A stretch of 64,000 nucleotides of DNA from positions 47,781,001-47,845,000 of the forward strand of contig NC_090990.1 in the NCBI RefSeq assembly GCF_041146395.1, in the 5' to 3' direction. A program made the position numbers and the translations under genes. The notes below the pieces were generated by a model that saw only the letters and a list, made by a program, of their open reading frames with translations, was not told the origin of the DNA and did no database searches. The stretch is from Eulemur rufifrons (taxonomy: Eukaryota; Chordata; Mammalia; Primates; Lemuridae). Shown in pieces: positions 54,780 to 64,000 of the stretch; positions within the stretch are counted from its first letter, which is position 1, and the number at the start of each line of letters is the position of its first letter.

Positions 54780-54840
54780 ATTATAATAGTTAACATTTAT
54801 TGAATATTTACCATATAGCAGAACTATGTTCTCTGAACTT
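54780..54840 (-). repeat. MIR 3' end, antisense
   Basis: 'ataatagttaacatttattg' and 'aatatttaccatatagcaga' are the antisense MIR 3' end. It forms an inverted pair with the following MIR. Confidence 0.8.
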
Positions 54841-54990
54841 CATTTTACTCATTTATAAAACGGAGGTGATAATAAGTAACATTGATCTCAGGAAGTTATT
54901 GCAAGGAGGAAATGAGATAAAGCCCATAAAGTATCTTGTGACTTGCCTGACATTAGTAAATTTACTCAATAAATGTTAGCTATTATTTTC
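54841..54990 (+). repeat. MIR 3' half
   Basis: 'ttactcatttataaaacgga', 'ttgcaaggaggaaatgagat' and 'ctcaataaatgttagctatt' are sense MIR. The last 30 bases mirror 54783-54812. Confidence 0.85.
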
Positions 54991-55125
54991 CTAATTAGTT
55001 TATTATCACTCAGAGGGTGAAAGTGTGAAGAACTCATTGTCATTCAGCTCTGCTCCCTTCTCCCCCAGCAACCTCCCATCCCTCCAACTTAAAGGAAACA
55101 ATAGTGACATTTTTTTCAATGTTGA

Positions 55126-55399
55126 CATTGGTTCTCAATGCTAATGTGCCTGAAGTGCTTGTTAAAAATGTAAATTCCCAGGCCCCACAGCCAGAAATCT
55201 CCATTCAGAGGCAAGCGCTGCTGCCACGCTGAACAACACCAGGCAGGGGGCATCGTTCACGTTGCACTGCATATAAATGGCACTTCCTGGAGTTTTACAG
55301 ATTTGTTGTTCAGTAGTTGAAGGGCAGGAAATTATATTTTTAACAAACACACAGGTAATACAGACAATCCTTCTGGGATTCAGACTTTGAGAAAGACTG
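55126..55399 (+). mobile_element. MER5A-like hAT MITE interrupted by ~115 foreign bases
   Basis: The left part (55126-55205: 'tggttctcaatgctaatgtg', 'cttgttaaaaatgtaaattc', 'ccaggccccacagccagaaa') and right part (about 55325-55399: 'gaaattatatttttaacaaa', 'gacaatccttctgggattca', 'ctttgagaaagactg') are MER5A. Between them lies a stretch foreign to MER5A. Confidence 0.75.
55206..55322. other. Unidentified insert within the MER5A
   Basis: 'gcaagcgctgctgccacgct', 'gaacaacaccaggcaggggg', 'catcgttcacgttgcactgc' and 'tggcacttcctggagtttta' match no part of MER5A that I know. It has three or more CpGs. It may be another small transposon. Confidence 0.5.
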
Positions 55400-55589
55400 T
55401 TCTAGAGCCACCGTTTAAAGTGCATGCAGGGACCTGAGGAAGAACTTGTCCCATAGGCAAGTTCAGTGTCCAAAAGTGGCCATAATGAAATATCAACAAA
55501 ATAACATTTGAAAAACCTGAGCACAGCTTTGCTATTCAGAACTCTTCTCAGTAGTCGAATTCACTGGAACTAGCTTTTACCTTTAATTT

Positions 55590-55740
55590 CCTTCCAAAGG
55601 CTTCACATGGCTCTTCAAACATTATCTCATTAATCCTCAGGACAGGTCTGTGAGACAGGTGGCAGACATTGGACTTTTCATTACAGGTAGCTTGAGGCAT
55701 GAGCAGGGTTCTGGCCCCAGAAGACTGCGTCTGCACCTGG
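55590..55740 (-). repeat. MIR SINE, antisense, decayed
   Basis: 'aacattatctcattaatcct', 'caggacaggtctgtgagaca' and 'gcagggttctggccccagaa' follow antisense MIR. Confidence 0.65.
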
Positions 55741-55994
55741 ATGGGTCTTCTGCAATCTTCCCAGTCTTCAGCTATGAAACACTGAGTTTCTGCTTTTTGC
55801 TAGGAAAATCTTAACCAGTTCCCACATAAGAAAGGTCGCTAAGAAGGTAAATTTGTCCATTCCGCTCATTCATGAATATTCATTAGCTACTACTCAATAG
55901 TCTGAAGATTTTCTGGAAATAGATGGATATTGAATTATAAATGTACAAGCAACTATGAACTGAGTAAATCACTGTGGGACCATAAAGGGTAAAA

Positions 55995-56215
55995 GAAACA
56001 CACATTAATGGAGCACTAATTACGAAATGCAAGGTATCTCTTTTATTTCTTGTAATAATTTAGAGAGGTAATGACAAATATCAGTTTTATAATTTCTTAT
56101 AAATTTACATTTTTACAATTTTTATAATAGCTGCTCATATACCTGTAGTTAGTAAATATTATAGCCAGACTTTGAACCGAGACTTGTCTGATTCCAAAAT
56201 CCAAGCTTTTTCTGT
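55995..56215 (-). repeat. MIR SINE, antisense, with AT-rich interior
   Basis: 'ctaattacgaaatgcaaggt', 'ttatagccagactttgaacc' and 'tctgattccaaaatccaagc' are antisense MIR. Confidence 0.65.
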
Positions 56216-56271
56216 AGTCCTTTAAGGAATATGTAGCCCAATAATAAACACAAATACATAAATGACTTTTG

Positions 56272-56470
56272 TATAATAATAATAATAATATTTAACATTT
56301 ATTAAGCACTTGGCTAACTGAGTATGTTCCAGGCATTGAACCAAGCACTTTATATGGATTCTTTCATGTAATCCTCACATCAACTCTATGAGGTAGATAC
56401 TATTAATTAGTCCCAGTGATAAATGAAAAAGATCTGAGTCTTAGAGAAGTTAAACAATCTGCCTGCAGGA
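56272..56470 (-). repeat. MIR SINE, antisense, with (ATA)n start
   Basis: (ATA)n at 56273-56290, then 'tttaacatttattaagcact', 'gttccaggcattgaaccaag', 'gtaatcctcacatcaactct' and 'atgaggtagatactattaat' are antisense MIR. Confidence 0.88.
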
Positions 56471-56695
56471 AAGAAGACTTGAAGAAAACCACTGCTGTCA
56501 CAAGAAGAGGGACTTGGCTTGTTCTGTAAGGTTCCAAGAAGTATATATAATACCAACAGTCAGAAGCTTCAGAGAGACAGATTTAGGTTCAAAATGAAGA
56601 TCTTATGGACAGAGTGATCCAAGTGTTGTCTCTGGAGGCAGGGAATTTCCCTTCTCAGAAGGTGTGTGAACGTTGGCTAATTGCCACCTCAAAGA
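56471..56695. other. Unassigned stretch
   Basis: No clear repeat. Confidence 0.35.
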
Positions 56696-56699
56696 GACA

Positions 56700-57043
56700 T
56701 TACAAAATACTTATTATTCCCATTATGCCAAGAATATTCTCCTCCTCTGATCCACCACACCCCACTTCCACTCCAGCTTCCACACATTCTTCAGATTTCA
56801 ACCTAAATATTACTTCCTCAGAGACATTTAATCAGATCCCCCACGATAAGAAACCCCCATTATACATTGCCTTAGCTCCCTGTGCTTCTTCATAACACTT
56901 ATAACTGTAATTAAATAACTAATTATGGAAAGTAAGTTCTTATAGGGCAGAGGCCATGTGATTCTTTTTATCTTTTATGGGTGGCTACCAGTGCCTGGCA
57001 CATGTTAGATGCTCAATAAATATTTGTTGAATGAATGAATGAA
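56700..57043 (+). repeat. L2 3' end with (GAAT)n tail
   Basis: 'gatttcaacctaaatattac', 'ttcctcagagacatttaatc', 'cttatagggcagaggccatg', 'cagtgcctggcacatgttag' and 'aaatatttgttgaatgaatg' are L2. The 96-codon frame here is partly L2-derived chance. Confidence 0.9.
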
Positions 57044-58579
57044 TGTTGATGGGCGATAGGGCCAGATGTGGATTATGAGAACAGACCCAGCTGAAGATGA
57101 CATCAACTCCCCCTGCTAAACTGACCTGAACATTTCAGAGCTACCTGTGTTCTTAGGGCCTTTCATCTACTTGTTAAAGCATCCACCTCACTGTGTTCTC
57201 ACTCTCACTTTACCTTCTCCTTTGTTAGCAGCTCGGTGTCTAAACCTCATCCACACTGGTCCATCCTTATGCTGGAAACTGCACAGCAAGGACAAGCATT
57301 CATTTCCAATACCGTTGGCTTCTCTGCAGCAATTCATTTCACGTTCATCCATGGGCTTTGGCCTGCCTATCTCCCTTGTCCATCTGTTTGGACCACAATG
57401 TGTCTGCTTGTGGGTGGTTAGATCCTTGGCATGGGACAGAGTCTCCAAACAATGCAAGAGGTTTACATGGGCAAGCTGCACTGCATAGTCAGACATCTGT
57501 CTTGTGGGAAGGGTCTTCTCTCTGAACACCAAGGCGACACATGCCCCCTTTACACTTGATTATACCTATAAACATGTAGATGCGCAAACCAAAAAGAAGA
57601 TCAAAATTCGAAAGGAAAATAAAAAATTGTCACAAAGCATTTATTTGACAAACATGACTGACAACCCATTCTGGGCTGGGCAGTGGTGGCTGGGTGCAAG
57701 GGATATATGACCTACAAAAGCCAGGAAAGGCAATGCATTAAGTGTGGCATATGTAGGAAGATATGGGAGCACAGACAAGGGATGAGAATGTTTGATAGAA
57801 CTAAACAGTCATGGGGAAAATTCAATATATACACCAAGAAAACAGGTTTTTCAGCACATTGTGTTATAGCAGGCAGCAGGGGGGAAAATGAACCATGAGA
57901 GAGAGAGAATAGCTAAACCCAGAACCCAAGATGTAGCCATGCCAATCAGTGGCAAGCAGGCAAATGGGCAGGACCTAGTAAGAGCTATGCCAAGGAGATG
58001 CAGCCTCTTCCATTTAAGATAAAAATAAACATTTTCATTCCAGTTATTTAGGATAAAAGAAATGTGGCCATGTAGGCATGAGAAGAGGTAAAGTGCTCTG
58101 AGCAGGGATGGCTGCTTCCAAGAATAATGTCGATATCTACACACATTCCCAAAGGAGTGTGCACGCGCACACACAACCCCAATGTGGCAAAGCAACATTG
58201 TCTGCCATGGGCAATGTTCATAGAATTCTAAAAGGGAATGAGCCAATTATCATGGCATGTATAATTCCGGCCAAAAAAAAAAATTGTTATTTCAATGGTT
58301 TTTTTGAATGAGCCAGGGAACTTCATAATGTGAAATCCTGTGTATGAAAACATACTGCCCTTTTAGGATGACTAAGACAGCAGGGCCCTGTGAATTCCAA
58401 AACTGATTTAACCTTCCTAAATGGGAGAAGTGGGTGTGATAAGGAGGTAAATGAAAATGGGAATGAAGAACGTGTGAAGTAAAAATCATAAAGGAGAGGG
58501 AAAAGAGAATTTTATAATGAAGACTAGAAAAACAGAAGCTGGACTAAAGAGAAAACAAAGTGATGCTTTTATCTTCAAA
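57044..58579. other. Repeat-poor stretch, ~1.5 kb
   Basis: No transposon firmly recognised, though 'tttatttgacaaacatgact' at 57641 hints at an antisense L2 end. Overlapping frames (113 codons plus at 57147, 114 minus at 57188, 131 minus at 57851) oppose each other and have no known domain. Confidence 0.4.
58157..58175. repeat. Alternating purine-pyrimidine run
   Basis: 'gtgtgcacgcgcacacaca' alternates strictly and includes two CpGs. Such DNA can adopt the Z form. Confidence 0.8.
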
Positions 58580-59165
58580 GGGAGACAGGCAACAATGATA
58601 ATAAGCAAATAAATTAGCAAATGAATTATACAATTTTCAGAAAGTGATAAAATAGGGATATGGGAAACAGTCTTAAGCAGATGTCCAGGGAGTCTCTATC
58701 AGTGGAAGTGATGTTTGCACTGAGACTTGAATGACAACAGAGCCATGCAAATACCCAGGGAAAGGACAGAACAGACAGAAAGAAGAGAAAGTGTAAATGC
58801 CCTGAGGCAGGAAAAAGTTTGTTCTGTTCAGAGGACAGCAAGGCCAGCGTGACTGGAGCACAGTGAACAAGGAGAACGTGGTAACAGGCAAAGTTGGAGA
58901 GAGGTAGGCTGGGCAAGCCACGGTGAGACACTCGGACTTTTATTACAAGTAAAATAGGAAGATGTTGGAGGACTTTAAGTAAGGGAGTAATGTGCTAGGA
59001 TGTGCATTTTTGAAAGATCATGCTATCCATTGTGTGAAAAATAAACTATAGGAGAGCAAGACTAGAAACAAAGAGACCTATTAGAAAATACTGCAATAGA
59101 CCAGGCAAAAGATGGTGGAAGATGGTGAGAAATGTTTAGATTCAGAACATATGTTGAAGAAATGT
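58580..59165 (-). repeat. L2 3' region, ~585 bases, antisense
   Basis: 'ggagacaggcaacaatgata', 'gatgtttgcactgagacttg', 'aaatgccctgaggcaggaaa', 'ggacagcaaggccagcgtga', 'ctggagcacagtgaacaagg' and 'agtaagggagtaatgtgcta' follow antisense L2 without large gaps. This is the longest L2 copy here. Confidence 0.92.
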
Positions 59166-59285
59166 ATTTTGTATCCTTAACCGCCATGACAAATTTTCCA
59201 CTTATTATACATTTTACACTCTTCATCATGCTTTTTATGGCCTTACCTCCTTAGATTGTGATAATCATAACTTATTTGTAGAATT

Positions 59286-59365
59286 ATTAATTCATTTAGT
59301 TACCATTTTTGTGTACCTATGATATCCCAAGTGCTACCATAGTTTTTAGGTAGACAAGAATTACA
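59286..59365 (-). repeat. L2 end, antisense (weak)
   Basis: 'ttaattcatttagttaccat' and 'gtgtacctatgatatcccaa' loosely fit the antisense L2 end. Confidence 0.4.
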
Positions 59366-59394
59366 AAGTGCTTTTCCACAAAATATGTCATCTA

Positions 59395-59583
59395 ATACAA
59401 CAATCTTGTAAAGTAGCTCATATTATTAATGCCTTTTTTACAGATGAGCAAAGTGAGGCTCAGAAAGGTTAAATGATTTTCCCAAGGTCATAGAGCTAGC
59501 CAGAGGATCAACCTCGATGAGCAGAGCCCAGGTTCCCTGACTCCTGAATCAGCGCCTTTCTACCCCACTGCCATGTAGCCTCT
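59395..59583 (-). repeat. MIR SINE, antisense
   Basis: 'aatgccttttttacagatga', 'gcaaagtgaggctcagaaag', 'ttttcccaaggtcatagagc' and 'gcagagcccaggttccctga' are antisense MIR. Confidence 0.88.
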
Positions 59584-60014
59584 GTCTTTCCCCTCTCTGA
59601 GCCCTCCTGCACTGTACTCTCCATGGCGGGTGCTTATGCAAAGTAGGTGATCAATACCTCTGTGCAGGTGAGGACAACAATGCTATCTCTCTGCATTCAA
59701 TGTATTCATTCAGCTATTTGTGTAGTTAATATATTCCCACCATGCCAAAATGTACATTAGATTGATCCTACATAGATTTTACCAAGAAACAAAAGTTAGA
59801 AAAGACTAGGGCTCAATTTTTTGCATTTGGACATGTTAGTCATGATTTAATTCAAGAAATGTTTTATCGGATACCTATTATGTACCATAAATATTTACTG
59901 GAAGAATGAATATTCCCACATAGCATTATATAAATGTAAACTGTTATTATCACAAGAGAGACAAGGTAGAAAAATCATACAATTATATGTACAATGATAA
60001 GTAAAGCACTCCAG
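59584..60014. other. Unassigned, with L2-like words
   Basis: 'gcaaagtaggtgatcaatac' (59639-59658) and 'tttatcggatacctattatg' (59863-59882) resemble L2 ends; nothing is certain. Confidence 0.35.
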
Positions 60015-60110
60015 CACAGTGGTTAAGAACACAATAGCAATCATTAAGGTTCTGGGATAGAAGCGAACAAGATGAAATGGTTTCTGCTGTCATGAAGCTT
60101 CTACTTCAGC
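60015..60110. repeat. MIR start (+) joined to L2 end (-)
   Basis: 'cagcacagtggttaagaaca' is the MIR 5' box. From 60045 'gcgaacaagatgaaatggtt', 'tctgctgtcatgaagcttct' is antisense L2. Confidence 0.55.
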
Positions 60111-60164
60111 CTTCTCTCATAACTGCTATTCATAACTTAACAGCCTTGGACACTTCCATAATTA

Positions 60165-60370
60165 ATAATAATTGCTAACACTTATTGAATGCTTACTAAG
60201 ATTAGCATATCTGATCCTCTCAACAACCTATGAGGAAAGTGGCTTTACTATCAGCTCCATTTTCGAGATAAGAAAACTAAGGCACAGAGAAGACCACACA
60301 GCTGGTATGTAGCAGAGGTAGCTTTGAACCCAGGCAGTCTGGCTACAGAGTTCATAAGCTGAGCCACTAT
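60165..60370 (-). repeat. MIR SINE, full length, well preserved, antisense
   Basis: 'attgctaacacttattgaat', 'gatcctctcaacaacctatg', 'aactaaggcacagagaagac', 'cacacagctggtatgtagca' and 'ctttgaacccaggcagtctg' cover antisense MIR. Confidence 0.95.
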
Positions 60371-60699
60371 GCAGGGGGATATCCAGGTTCTGTGGGGCAC
60401 GAAGCTCATACAAACTCTCCTTGAGAAAAAAGAATATAATGCTACAAATACAAAATTAGGTACAGGGCCTTGGAAGAGGCCCATGAAAGACTTGTGCTGT
60501 GTTAGCATCACAGTAAATCTGACTTTGACTTCAAGGTAAACCCATCTGTGCTACTATGCAACATGAGCTCTGTTATTAAAATGATGACTGCCCCAACCCA
60601 AATACCTACAAGGTGGTTGAGTGAAGAAAGCATGAAAATAAGCATTATCATTTTCCAACTGTGAACCCGTACATGGGATTTTCTGGTGCTCCATGTCAA
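60371..60699. other. Unassigned stretch
   Basis: No recognised repeat or gene. Confidence 0.4.
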
Positions 60700-60836
60700 G
60701 TCAGTGAGCATTCACAAAGCACCTGCTATGTGCTGAGCATGATGCTAGTCTGCAGAGTGTACAAAAATAAGTTTTACAAATGTACATATACCTATTCTCA
60801 AGGATTCAGTTTAGGTATCCAGCACTATACATTAAT
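60700..60836 (-). repeat. L2 3' end, antisense
   Basis: 'gagcattcacaaagcacctg', 'ctatgtgctgagcatgatgc' and 'attctcaaggattcagttta' are antisense L2. Confidence 0.75.
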
Positions 60837-61122
60837 AAATGCAAAAGGAGCCTCACTTTGGGAGGCCGAGGCAGGAGGATTGCTTGAGCCCAGGAGTTTG
60901 AGACCAGCTTGGCAAGAGCGAAACCCCGTCTCTACGAAAAATAGAAAAATTAGCTGAGCATGGTGGCGCATGCCTGTAGTCCCAGCTACTTGAGAGGCTG
61001 AGGCAGGAGGATCTCTTGAGCCAGGAGCTGGAGGCTGCAGTGAGTTATGATGATGCCACTGCACTCTAGCTGGGGCAACAGAGGGAGACATTGTTTCAAA
61101 AAAAGAAAAAATGCAAAAGGAG
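60837..61122 (+). mobile_element. 5'-truncated Alu with perfect target duplications
   Basis: The body 60851-61108 lacks the first ~30 bases, starting 'cctcactttgggaggccgag'. It keeps 'ggcaagagcgaaaccccgtc', 'tggcgcatgcctgtagtccc' and 'gcactctagctggggcaaca', then an A-rich tail. The identical 14-mer 'aaatgcaaaaggag' flanks it (60837-60850 and 61109-61122). The 157-codon minus frame over it is Alu-derived chance. Confidence 0.96.
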
Positions 61123-61159
61123 ACCAATATGACAACAATAGCTGCCCTTGAGAAATTTA

Positions 61160-61360
61160 AATGACAATAAACAAATAAACACTTCATGCTTACTGTGTAA
61201 TTTGGCACTACTATAAGTGGATTAAGACTCATGAGATAAATACTAATATTACCAACATCTTTGTTTGACAAATAGAGAAACAGACCACAGAGCGGCAAAG
61301 CTTGGATCTGAATTCAGACCTGCTCATTCTCAAGCCATACTCTTAACCACTCTGCTTCTC
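61160..61360 (-). repeat. MIR SINE, antisense
   Basis: 'acacttcatgcttactgtgt', 'gacaaatagagaaacagacc', 'ggatctgaattcagacctgc' and 'catactcttaaccactctgc' are antisense MIR. Confidence 0.85.
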
Positions 61361-61394
61361 TTCCCCAGTCTTTTCGGAAACATGAAACAACTGG

Positions 61395-61630
61395 AGATCT
61401 GAAGCTTCAAAGCTTCTCCCAAGCACCATCTCCTCCATGAAGCCTCCCCTGCTCACTCCAGATAGGTCAGGTTCCTCTCCACATGGCCTTCCACATTCTC
61501 CTCTCTACAGCTATGTCAGTAAGCCACTGTTGCCTCCTGTCTTAGACCATGGGCTTCTTGAAAGCTTGTGTCCCCAGAACCTGGTAGGTATTCAACAAAT
61601 ATTTCAGAAACCAATGAAAAAATGAGCAAT
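61395..61630 (+). repeat. L2 3' end
   Basis: 'cctccatgaagcctcccctg', 'taggtcaggttcctctccac', 'gaccatgggcttcttgaaag', 'gtgtccccagaacctggtag' and 'tattcaacaaatatttcaga' follow L2. Confidence 0.88.
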
Positions 61631-61689
61631 ATATGTTAGGGTATGGTCAACTGGCCTGTTGGGTTTATAGTAAACAATTCATCTACTGT

Positions 61690-61800
61690 AGGTTTTAGAT
61701 GGGATGTGAGCATCAAAGTAAGATTTAGAAAAGTGGAGGGAGAAAGAAAAGGACATTTCAGGTGACAGTTACAGCCTGAGCAAAAGAGCAATCATGGTAA
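61690..61800 (-). repeat. L2 fragment, antisense
   Basis: 'ggacatttcaggtgacagtt' and 'cagcctgagcaaaagagcaa' loosely match antisense L2. Confidence 0.45.
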
Positions 61801-61814
61801 CAATCATGGCAGGA

Positions 61815-62300
61815 AAAATGGATCCATTTCCTGTGGCTTCTGAAACAAATTTCCACTTAGAGGCTTGAAACAACACAAAGTCATTCCCTTAAGGGCTCTG
61901 GAGGTCAGAAGTCTAAAATCAAGGTGTCAGCCGGGCTGTGTTCATTCTGCAGGCTTCAGGGGAGAATCTGTTTCCTTGCCTCGGTCGGCTTCTGAGGCCA
62001 CCTGCATTCCTGGGCTCGTGGCCCCTTCCTCACATCACTCCAACTTCTTGCTTTCATTTTCACACCTCCTACAACCGACTCTGACTCTCCAGTCTCCCTC
62101 TTCTAAGGACCCTTGTTGTTATATCACTGGGCCCACTCAGGTAATCTAGGCTAACCTCACCATCTCAGGAACCTCAACTTAATCACATCCTCAAAGTTCC
62201 TTTTCCTATGTAAGGTAATGTATTCGCTGTTTCCCCAGTTCTGGGAATTAGGACATAAACATCTTTGGAAGGTCATTATTCCTCCTATCACAGAAGGTAA
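61815..62300 (-). mobile_element. MLT1-type (ERVL-MaLR) solo LTR, antisense
   Basis: 'tttcctgtggcttctgaaac', 'ggaggtcagaagtctaaaat', 'caaggtgtcagccgggctgt', 'cctcttctaaggacccttgt', 'cctcaacttaatcacatcct' parallel 32603-33086. Termini and target duplication are not resolved. No internal viral sequence. Confidence 0.85.
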
Positions 62301-62564
62301 CAGGAAAAAGACAGTCCAGGCTCTGCAAAGGTTCTGTCCCCAAGAGGATACAGGCTGAGTGGATAAGGTTCCTCCCGGCTTCTTTCTGGGCTCAGGGGTC
62401 TGGCCTTCTTCTAAGAGACAATAGAGAGCCATCGTAGAAGGTTGAGTCACCAAGAAAGAGATGTTTTTAAAAGACTTATTTGGCAACCGTGTTATTTGCT
62501 TCAGTTGAAGCTATCTTTTCTTCCACATGGTAATAATAACTGGTTGTATATAGTTCCATTTTAA
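62301..62564. other. Unassigned; possible antisense L2 at 62430-62510
   Basis: 'agagagccatcgtagaaggt' and 'tgagtcaccaagaaagagat' might be an L2 ORF2-end fragment in antisense. Confidence 0.35.
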
Positions 62565-62695
62565 TACACATTTTCACATATAAGCCTATCTTGTAGATAA
62601 TATTATCTCCATTTTAAAGATGAGGAAACTGAGCTTAGAGAGGTTGAGTGACTTTCTATAGGAGTTTATTTATAGAGGGAGCCAGCTAATTTGAG
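62565..62695 (-). repeat. MIR SINE, antisense
   Basis: 'tctccattttaaagatgagg', 'aaactgagcttagagaggtt' and 'gagtgactttctatagg' are antisense MIR. Confidence 0.85.
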
Positions 62696-62699
62696 GAGG

Positions 62700-62948
62700 T
62701 AGTGTGATGCAGTGGGCTAGGGACAAAAGGCTTGGAAGCTGACCTGAATCCAAATATTCATTATGCCCTTTATTATGTGACCTTGACCAAGTTATCTCAC
62801 TTTCTTTAAGTTTCACTTCCCTTATCTATAAAATGTGACTAATAATAGTTCCTACCTCTTAGGTTTTTGTGAGGATTAAATAAGATAATGATAGTAAAGA
62901 AAGTTCTTGGCACAGGGCAGTCAATAAACAGTAGCTATTATTATTACA
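62700..62948 (+). repeat. MIR SINE, full length, well preserved
   Basis: 'tagtgtgatgcagtgggcta', 'gaccttgaccaagttatctc', 'cccttatctataaaatgtga', 'taatagttcctacctcttag', 'tttttgtgaggattaaataa' and 'cagtcaataaacagtagcta' cover MIR end to end. It faces the antisense copy just before it. Confidence 0.95.
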
Positions 62949-62959
62949 AATACTGCTCT

Positions 62960-64000
62960 CTTCCATAACCTCTCACTCAAATGACACTAGCTTACACTTC
63001 AACACAGGAAGATTCAAAATCTGAGTTTAAGAGAAGCTATTAAATATAAGTTTCACAATATCTTCCAGCACATAGCACATGAGCTTTCCGGTTCTCCCAA
63101 GTAAAAAAAAGAGTCTTCATAATGTGTTTTAGACAGTGCCCTAAAAGTATGTTAATAATTTAAATTCCAACTCTCTATTGTTCCCAGTGTAATTTCCTAT
63201 AAACCCTAATTATTCTTCAATCAAGTCTGATTTTGTTCGAATGGGTTACATTGTGAAAGACCAATAAAATAGATGCAGTTTTGCAGTCAATCGGCATGGA
63301 CTGCTTTGCACAACTTCAGAGGACAAGCAAGCGTGTGCCAAGTGGTCTGAATTAACCTTTACTTTGTGCCCATTTCCAGGAAGACTGAATGAACACCAGG
63401 GGCCTGCTGGCCCGAGAGCCTCTGCCTGGTGTCGGACATCCAGAGACTTTTCCTGGCTGACCTTTTGGAGAATGTCCAACATTGAGAAAATGGAATCCAA
63501 AAGAAGACACAGAATTGGGCTCCATGTTTTCAGAGACTGCATCACATTGGTCATTGGAGTTAAACCTGTTCATATCCATCGGCTCTGTGCTCTGTCACGC
63601 AAAATATTAAAATGAAATTCAAGGAGAACAGTTTGAAGCAATCCTTCCTGTTCTTGAAAATCACCTTTAGCTGCTGGGAACGCTGATAATCCCTTTGTAG
63701 CTTACCCGGGGCACATTTATCAGTGAGGCAGCTAAGCCAATTGTGGCTGCATTCACAGGTGACCGTGCTGTCTGCCTGCCTTCCCAGAGATACAAGAAAC
63801 AAAACCAAACTAATAGAGAGGAGCTGGCATTGCAAATTCACCCAAGAGAGGGGCCCAGTCCAGGGTTCTGTTTTTATGGACAGGAACATTCAGCCCTCAG
63901 CGGCCCAGCCTCTGAATTCACAGATTCCTCTTACGATGCAAACCACAATTCTGAGAAATAAAAGGAGATCTCAAGCAGAAAAAGAGATTACAAATAAGGA
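62960..64000. other. Third repeat-free island, cut by window end
   Basis: About 1 kb without any recognised transposon. 63240-63900 keeps scattered CpGs (63237, 63293, 63330, 63403, 63432, 63580, 63598, 63682, 63709, 63764) and mixed composition. Overlapping frames (109 codons minus from 63889, 102 minus from 63554, 83 plus from 63364) show no known domain. 'cccatttccaggaagactg' at 63369-63387 looks like a splice acceptor but proves nothing alone. Confidence 0.4.

Noticed and set aside
57851..58246. 131-codon minus-strand frame
   Set aside because: No recognisable domain or homologue. It overlaps plus-strand frames.
60825..61298. 157-codon minus-strand frame
   Set aside because: Most of it is the reverse strand of an Alu; such antisense Alu frames are common and not genes.
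63369..63387. Splice acceptor-like 'tttccag' and a possible exon
   Set aside because: A single acceptor-like word without a matching donor, conserved frame or transcript is not enough.

Overview
This is nuclear, non-coding mammalian DNA, very probably from a strepsirrhine primate and more likely a lemur than a galago. Three 7SL-derived Alu dimers (27901-28231, 30766-31114, 43372-43697) carry the strepsirrhine middle region (two A-rich, AT-type linkers around a short 'ctggccaact'-like piece) and the 'gagcaagagcgagacc' left-arm end. Two L1 3' ends (5900-6101 on +, 38000-38075 on -) match the 3' UTR type I associate with lemur and galago L1s. The tRNA-derived SINEs that crowd galago DNA were not seen. 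The species is not determined.

No host protein-coding gene, tRNA, rRNA, CRISPR or CpG island could be supported. The longest open frame is 188 codons, resembles nothing I know and lies in a repeat-free stretch, so I treat it as chance. The only recognisable coding remnants are dead transposon genes: a mariner transposase in two frames (about 43848-44900, minus), a CR1/L3 reverse-transcriptase piece (about 34300-34735, plus) and L1 ORF2 3' pieces. The window reads as a gene desert or the inside of a large intron.

Layout: 0-11 kb is AT-rich with old L2, MIR and L1M pieces, including a nested young L1 at 5.9 kb. 11.3-13.6 kb is a repeat-poor island that looks like conserved non-coding DNA. 13.7-18.1 kb is a dense L2/MIR/L1 block with a 43-base near-palindrome at 13768. 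18.1-19.6 kb is a second island. 20-25 kb is L2-rich with a three-level nest (an LTR inside an LTR-like repeat inside an L2). 25.5-33.1 kb holds hAT elements, three Alu-type copies and an MLT1 LTR. 33-40 kb has the CR1/L3 remnant, MIRs and a 76-base L1 insertion. 40.3-46.8 kb is mostly DNA transposons (hAT copies and the mariner). 47.5-52.3 kb is L1, a MER5A and two related solo LTRs. 52.4-62.9 kb is L2 and MIR with an Alu at 60.85 kb. 62.96-64.0 kb is a third repeat-free island, cut by the window end.

The genes do not work together here, because there are none. What can be read is an insertion history: ancient L2/MIR/L3 first, then MaLR LTRs, hAT and mariner copies, L1M, and finally strepsirrhine Alu and L1 with target-site duplications still visible. 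Repeat family names are from memory of consensus sequences, without a search. Edges are usually good to about 10-30 bases, and to the base only where a target duplication is quoted.
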